This document shows positions 57,250-61,625 of a DNA stretch of 61,625 nt, in pieces. The stretch's first letter is position 1, and every line of letters begins with the position of its first letter. Both the position numbers and the translations under genes were made by a program. The notes beneath the pieces were generated by a model, which was not told the DNA's origin, did not search any database, and saw only the letters and a list, made by a program, of their open reading frames with translations. Source of the stretch: Acidobacteriota bacterium (GTDB lineage Bacteria; Acidobacteriota; Terriglobia; Bryobacterales; Bryobacteraceae); assembly GCA_018268935.1 (NCBI GenBank), contig JAFDVS010000107.1, positions 64,518 to 126,142 of the forward strand, given 5' to 3'.

Positions 57250-59895
57250 ATGAGCCCAGAGGTGCCGGATATCTTCGCCGCGGTCGTAGACCTTTCCGGC
57301 GCCGACCGCGATCGCTACTTCAAACAACACGGCACTCCCCCGGAATTACGCGCCGAAGTCGAATCGTTGTTGCAGTTCGATTCCCACAACTCCAGTGACC
57401 TCACCGGTTCGGTTCGCCGCATTGCCCAGAAAGTCCTCCCCCCGGAAGAATCAACGGCGCCTGTCCAGTGCGGCCCTTACAAGCTCATCAGGATCATCGG
57501 CACCGGTGGGATGGGCGCTGTCTATCTCGCCGAGCGCATCGACGGCGAGATTCGCCAGCAGGTTGCCGTCAAGCTCTTGCGCTGCGACATCGAGCGCCCC
57601 GCATGGCGCGAACGCTTCTTGCGCGAACGTCAGTTACTCGCGAATCTCAGTCATCCTTCCATCGCCACCCTGCTTGATGCCGGACATGCCGGGGACCGGC
57701 CCTACCTCGTATTGGAATACATTGATGGCATCCCCATTGATGCCTACGCAAGACAGTTGGACATCCGTGGCCGTGTCGCGATCTTCATCCGCACCTGTGA
57801 AGGAGTCTCCCATGCCCACCGCCACCTCATCATCCACCGGGATCTGAAACCCTCGAATATCCTCGTCGATACCACAGGGCAGCCAAAACTCTTGGACTTC
57901 GGTATCGCCAAAGTCTTGAGCGACACAACCGACGCCACGCGAACCGTGGAGCGTATGCTCACACCGGGCTATGCCAGTCCGGAGCAACTTCGCGGTGCGG
58001 CACAAACCACCGCCACCGATGTCTACTCCCTCGGCGCGGTCTTGTACAAAATACTCACGGGACATTCACCCCATGAAGGCGAAGGCGGATCCGACCAGGC
58101 AATCGAAATTGCTACCGGATCAAAAAGCATCCCGCCCGCCACCCGCTTCAATCCATCACTCCCGGCCGATCTCGATTCCGTTCTGCGCAAAGCCTTGCGG
58201 CACGAACCGGAAGAGCGTTACGCCACCGTCGATGAATTCACCACGGACCTCCGCGCGTTCCTCGAACACAAGCCGGTGCTGGCAAGAGCAGGCGACAAAT
58301 GGTATGTCACGAGAAAATTATTGCGCCGCTACTGGGTCCCTGCCACCGCCGCCGCTGTTACTGTGGCCGGCCTCACCGTGGGCCTCTTAGTCGCCAACAG
58401 CGAACGCGCCAAAGCACAGAAACGCTTCGAACAGGTTCGCCACCTCGCCAATCAGGTCCTGGCCCTTGACAACTCCATGATGGGCCTCCAGGGCGCTACC
58501 GAGGCCCGCCACGAGATTGTCCGAATCTCCAAGGAATACCTCGAGGCCCTCGAGCCCGATACCCGGCACGGTCAGGACTTCGCCTTGGAAATCGCCACCT
58601 CCTATATCAAGCTGGCATCTGTTCAAGGACTTCCTACCAACCCAAACCTCGGCAAAACTCAGGATGCCGAGGAGAGCCTTCGAAAGGCACAGGCAATCAT
58701 CGACCGCATGCTGAGTGCTTCGCCACGAAACAGCAACGCCCTCCTCGCCTCGGCCACCATTGCCGAAGGTCTCATGATTCTTGCCGATAGCAGCCGTCGC
58801 GATTCCCAAGCCGCGCTTGCCCATGGAAGAAAAGGCGCCGGGAGTATCGATGCCCTCCTCACAACGGGTAAACTGTCCGATTCCCAGCGCGAGACCGCTG
58901 CCCGGATTCTCTTCAATGTGGCCCTCATGCACAAAAATCAGGATCTGTTCGCGGAGTCCGCCCGCTACTCCCGCAAGGCCTCTGAGATTATCCCCGATAC
59001 ACCCACTGCGAACCTGACGGCTGCCGATGGACTGAGCGTAATGGCCGATTCTTTACGGCTGTCCGGAGATCCCGAAGCCGCCATCGAAGCCATGCGGCAG
59101 GCCCACGCCAGATTCGATCGAGTTACGGGCGTGAACTACGTCTGGAGCACCCTCTTCAACATCAGGTGGCGAGAAGGTCTGATCCTCGGCGGCCAGGGCG
59201 GCTTGAACCTCAATCGCACCGCTGATGCGCTTGCCTCCTTTGAGAAAGCATGGCAGTTGGTGGAAAAGGCCGCGCAACAGGATGCCAGAGATTCCAGAGT
59301 CCGCATCCTCTCGGCCCAGGCGGCCCGCGAACTGGGAGCCATCCTTCACACGAGCAATCCCCAGCGTGCGCTCACCGTCTACGACCAGGCAATTCACTGG
59401 CTCCGCGAAGTAAAAAACAACCCCAGGGCACGAAGAGGAGAAGCGGAACTACTTGCCGGATCCGCCTATCCATTGCGGCTCCTCAACCGGCCACGTGAGG
59501 CAAAGTCCAGAATCGACGAAGCCTTCCAATTGCTCAGCCAGTTAAAGCGGTATCCACTGCCCAGCATTCGCCCCGCCGACGAAGCCGAGACGGTCTTGCG
59601 CTCCGCCGCCGACCACTATGCCGATACGGGAGATCTGCAGCACGCCATCCAGTTGCACCAGGAACTTCTGGAAAAAATCCTTGCCTCCAAACCCGACCCT
59701 GAACACAACCTCCGCCACGCGAAAACCGTAGCCGCCATCTACGCGTCCTTAGCCGAAGCTCACCACAAAAACGGCCAGGAAGAAGAAAGCCGCAACTGGA
59801 GCGGGCGCCGTCTCGCACTGTGGCAACAGTGGGACCAGCGCCTCCCCAACAAACAATTTATTCGCCGCCAACTCGACGCCGCGCGCCCCCAATAA
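57250..59895 (+). CDS. Hanks-type serine/threonine kinase with transmembrane helix and TPR-like tail
   Basis: An 881-residue receptor kinase. Kinase landmarks: glycine loop GTGGMG near residue 84; catalytic Lys in VAVKLL; HRDLKPSN near 195; DFG near 216; SPEQL near 241. A 60-residue acidic N-domain precedes the kinase, with DLSGADRDRYFKQHGTP as in many acidobacterial kinases. One helix (VPATAAAVTVAGLTVGLLVAN, about 362-382) is followed by a ~480-residue helical, TPR-like region on the far side of the membrane. It probably phosphorylates a cytoplasmic target in response to an envelope signal; neither is known. Confidence 0.92.
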   Translation: MSPEVPDIFAAVVDLSGADRDRYFKQHGTPPELRAEVESLLQFDSHNSSDLTGSVRRIAQKVLPPEESTAPVQCGPYKLIRIIGTGGMGAVYLAERIDGEIRQQVAVKLLRCDIERPAWRERFLRERQLLANLSHPSIATLLDAGHAGDRPYLVLEYIDGIPIDAYARQLDIRGRVAIFIRTCEGVSHAHRHLIIHRDLKPSNILVDTTGQPKLLDFGIAKVLSDTTDATRTVERMLTPGYASPEQLRGAAQTTATDVYSLGAVLYKILTGHSPHEGEGGSDQAIEIATGSKSIPPATRFNPSLPADLDSVLRKALRHEPEERYATVDEFTTDLRAFLEHKPVLARAGDKWYVTRKLLRRYWVPATAAAVTVAGLTVGLLVANSERAKAQKRFEQVRHLANQVLALDNSMMGLQGATEARHEIVRISKEYLEALEPDTRHGQDFALEIATSYIKLASVQGLPTNPNLGKTQDAEESLRKAQAIIDRMLSASPRNSNALLASATIAEGLMILADSSRRDSQAALAHGRKGAGSIDALLTTGKLSDSQRETAARILFNVALMHKNQDLFAESARYSRKASEIIPDTPTANLTAADGLSVMADSLRLSGDPEAAIEAMRQAHARFDRVTGVNYVWSTLFNIRWREGLILGGQGGLNLNRTADALASFEKAWQLVEKAAQQDARDSRVRILSAQAARELGAILHTSNPQRALTVYDQAIHWLREVKNNPRARRGEAELLAGSAYPLRLLNRPREAKSRIDEAFQLLSQLKRYPLPSIRPADEAETVLRSAADHYADTGDLQHAIQLHQELLEKILASKPDPEHNLRHAKTVAAIYASLAEAHHKNGQEEESRNWSGRRLALWQQWDQRLPNKQFIRRQLDAARPQ

Positions 59896-60580
59896 GCAAC
59901 CCCACCAATCCTAATCCCCCCATCACCACCGTCCCCGGTTCCGGCGACGGGCATTCCTCGCTCACCGCCCGAATCAGAAAATTCCCCTCTATGAGGGCGC
60001 TGTAAGACCCCGTCAGGGTATTCAGGTTCGGAATCACAGACGTCGTCCCCATCTGAAACCAGCTTTGACCAGGAGAGCTAGCACCGGTGTTGTCGATTCC
60101 AGCCGGCAAGAACCCCGGCAGGAAAGACGAAACACTAATCGCGGTCCCCACAAAGAAGTGTGTCCCAACGGGAAGGCAACACGGTGGATTCAGATCCATT
60201 GTGATGAATGTGTTCGTGTTCGCCTCCCCCGGCTGGATCGTCACATTGCTGGTCTGCGACAGCAGAGTCGCCCCGGCCGGATTGCTGCTTGTGCCCTGCC
60301 AAAGATACATCGGCGTCGTCACGAACGGCGTCGAAAACGGAGCTGGGAATGTGCACCCCGGATTCGTGCACCCGTACGAAATCTGGATCTGCTTGATATA
60401 CTCCCCACCCGCCTGAACCACGAAGTGATTCATCCAGATCAAGTACCCGCTTCCCAACGGCGTGTTCGGCCCCATCGCGGTTTCCGCCGTCCCATCCTCA
60501 TTGAGCAGTTTGTACGTCACCGCCCCCATCCCCATTTGGCAGGCTCCTGTCATTAACAGAGCGACCACGAGTCCACGCAT
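59858..60580 (-). CDS. PEP-CTERM sorting-domain protein 3
   Basis: A 240-residue exported protein. I use ATG 60580 (MRGLVVALLMTGACQMGMGA), which sits 8 bp after AAGGAG; the ATG at 60586 is too close to the ribosome site. Two Cys pairs occur in the body (GCTNPGC, PPCC). The tail SPEPGTVVMGGLGLVGLLIGGARRR is the exosortase signal. Its last 38 bases overlap the 3' end of the kinase gene in the opposite direction. Divergent from pheS. Confidence 0.87.
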   Translation of the reverse strand: MRGLVVALLMTGACQMGMGAVTYKLLNEDGTAETAMGPNTPLGSGYLIWMNHFVVQAGGEYIKQIQISYGCTNPGCTFPAPFSTPFVTTPMYLWQGTSSNPAGATLLSQTSNVTIQPGEANTNTFITMDLNPPCCLPVGTHFFVGTAISVSSFLPGFLPAGIDNTGASSPGQSWFQMGTTSVIPNLNTLTGSYSALIEGNFLIRAVSEECPSPEPGTVVMGGLGLVGLLIGGARRRVGGE

Positions 60581-60687
60581 ATCCATTTCTCCTTTTTTGG
60601 ATTCTGATGAGAATGCGTGAACCCTTCCACAAAGGGGTCATAGTCACTTCCCCTCCCCCAAGCGCTAAAATAGAAGTTTTCCCCAAC

Positions 60688-61625
60688 ATGCTCGAATCCC
60701 AACTCCAAGCCCTCGCTACATCCGCCCAGCAGCGCATCGATGCAGCTTCCTCGCCCGATGCCCTCGAAGCCGTCCGCGTCGAAGTCCTCGGCCGCAAAGG
60801 TGCGCTCGCCGAGGTCTCCAAAGGCATGGGCAAACTCACGCCCGAAGACCGCGCCCGCATCGGCAAGCTCCTCAACACCACGAAAGACACTCTCGAATCC
60901 GCCTTGGAGTCCCGGCTGAAAACCTTTGCCGACGCCGCCCTCGCCGCCCGGCTCGATGCCGAATGGCTCGATGTCACTCTTCCCGCGCCCGGCACACGCC
61001 CTGGCGCTCTCCACCCGCTCACCCGCATCCAACAGGAACTCGAAGACCTCTTCACCTCCATGGGAGTCGCCGTCCTCGATGGCCCCGAAGTGGAATCCGA
61101 GTACAACAACTTCGACGCCCTCAACATCCCTCCCGATCACCCCGCCCGCGACATGCAGGACACCTTCTGGCTCACTGCGGGCCAGTGCCTGCGAACCCAC
61201 ACCTCGCCCGTGCAAGTCCGAGGCATGGCCAAGCTCGGTCCACCGCTGCTCATGATTGCCCCTGGCCGCGTCTTCCGCAACGAAGAAGTCGACGCCTCCC
61301 ACGAACACACCTTCTACCAACTCGAAGGCATGATGGTCGATCGCAACGTCTCCATCGCCCACATGCTCTATTTCATGAAGACGCTGCTCAAACACATCTT
61401 CGGCCGCGAAGTCACCGTCCGCCTCCGCCCCGGCTACTTCCCCTTCGTCGAACCCGGCTTCGAGCTCGACATCCAGTGCCTCATCTGCAACGGCCCCGGC
61501 TGCCCCGTCTGCAAACAAAGCGGCTGGGTCGAACTGCTCCCCTGCGGCCTCGTCCATCCCAACGTCCTCCGCATGGGCGGCATCGATCCCGACCAGTGGG
61601 GCGGCTTCGCCTTCGGCCTCGGCCT
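60688..61625 (+). CDS. pheS: Phenylalanine-tRNA ligase alpha subunit (3' end cut)
   Basis: The first 312 residues of PheS, the catalytic subunit charging tRNA-Phe. An N-terminal coiled-coil arm (residues 1-85), then motif 2 (RNEEVDASHEHTFYQLEGMM) and the substrate-site segment RLRPGYFPFVEPGFELDI. A four-Cys knuckle (CLICNGPGCPVC) lies before GWVELLPCGLVHPNV, seen in many bacterial PheS. The frame is open to the window edge. A TAAAAT hexamer lies 16 bp upstream of the ATG. pheT would be expected next. Confidence 0.96.
   Translation, partial: MLESQLQALATSAQQRIDAASSPDALEAVRVEVLGRKGALAEVSKGMGKLTPEDRARIGKLLNTTKDTLESALESRLKTFADAALAARLDAEWLDVTLPAPGTRPGALHPLTRIQQELEDLFTSMGVAVLDGPEVESEYNNFDALNIPPDHPARDMQDTFWLTAGQCLRTHTSPVQVRGMAKLGPPLLMIAPGRVFRNEEVDASHEHTFYQLEGMMVDRNVSIAHMLYFMKTLLKHIFGREVTVRLRPGYFPFVEPGFELDIQCLICNGPGCPVCKQSGWVELLPCGLVHPNVLRMGGIDPDQWGGFAFGLG

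Noticed and set aside
1..61625. CRISPR array, tRNA, rRNA or insertion sequence
   Set aside because: No regularly spaced repeats, no cloverleaf with CCA-stem pattern, no rRNA core sequence and no transposase motif or terminal inverted repeat pair were found by reading.

Overview
The window looks like a chromosomal segment of a GC-rich acidobacterium close to Candidatus Solibacter / Bryobacterales. This is inferred from content: four ~1,100-residue Oar-like TonB-dependent receptors with an N-terminal carboxypeptidase-regulatory domain, a PadR regulator followed by a duplicated orphan permease (ADOP), three PEP-CTERM proteins, a Hanks kinase with a TPR-like tail, and DUF2961 and sulfatase genes. 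No rRNA, tRNA, CRISPR array, insertion sequence or prophage was recognised. Both window edges cut genes: a heavy-metal RND pump at the left, pheS at the right.

Layout. 1-3 kb: czcCBA-type efflux operon (minus). 3-7.5 kb (minus): metallopeptidase, dsbD, plsX, rpmF, yceD. 7.8-12.2 kb: an orphan OmpA-fold protein, a bidirectional terminator, TonB receptor 1. 12.3-15.1 kb (plus): serine hydrolase, VOC protein, MFS exporter. 15.15-16.2 kb: a decayed accessory patch with hicBA (hicA frameshifted), a second truncated hicB, and a truncated unidentified gene. 16.3-22.6 kb (plus): uvrD/pcrA, a 52-residue basic protein, an amino-acid permease, a ketodeoxyglucarate dehydratase-like gene, a phosphohexomutase. 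22.9-27.4 kb: PEP-CTERM protein 1, an LRR protein, and two genes carrying three phage tail-collar domains. 27.4-34.8 kb: padR-ADOP, TonB receptor 2, an SMP-30-like propeller. 34.8-44.2 kb: a LacI-controlled sugar locus (lacI-GH172-MFS facing TonB receptor 3, then a PQQ-like propeller with EF-hands). 44.3-49 kb: Ca-loop protein, ankyrin protein, PEP-CTERM protein 2, a propeller-like protein, an FG-GAP relic, aroC. 49-57 kb: erythromycin-esterase-like protein, a chimeric IclR-HTH/LacI-sensor regulator divergent from a Tat sulfatase, and TonB receptor 4. 57.2-61.6 kb: Ser/Thr kinase, PEP-CTERM protein 3, pheS.

How genes fit together. Three regulator + receptor modules recur: padR-ADOP/receptor 2, lacI-GH172-MFS/receptor 3, and IclR-LacI chimera/sulfatase-receptor 4. 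In each, repeats suitable as operators can be read directly. For lacI, two copies of a TTTCGAAACG-type palindrome lie in the divergent intergenic region and a third lies inside the 3' end of lacI. For padR, 13-bp-periodic ACTRAG repeats precede both padR and receptor 2. For the chimera, a perfect 17-bp palindrome touches its start codon. The natural reading is sensing, uptake and breakdown of plant or microbial polysaccharides; the actual substrates cannot be read from the sequence.
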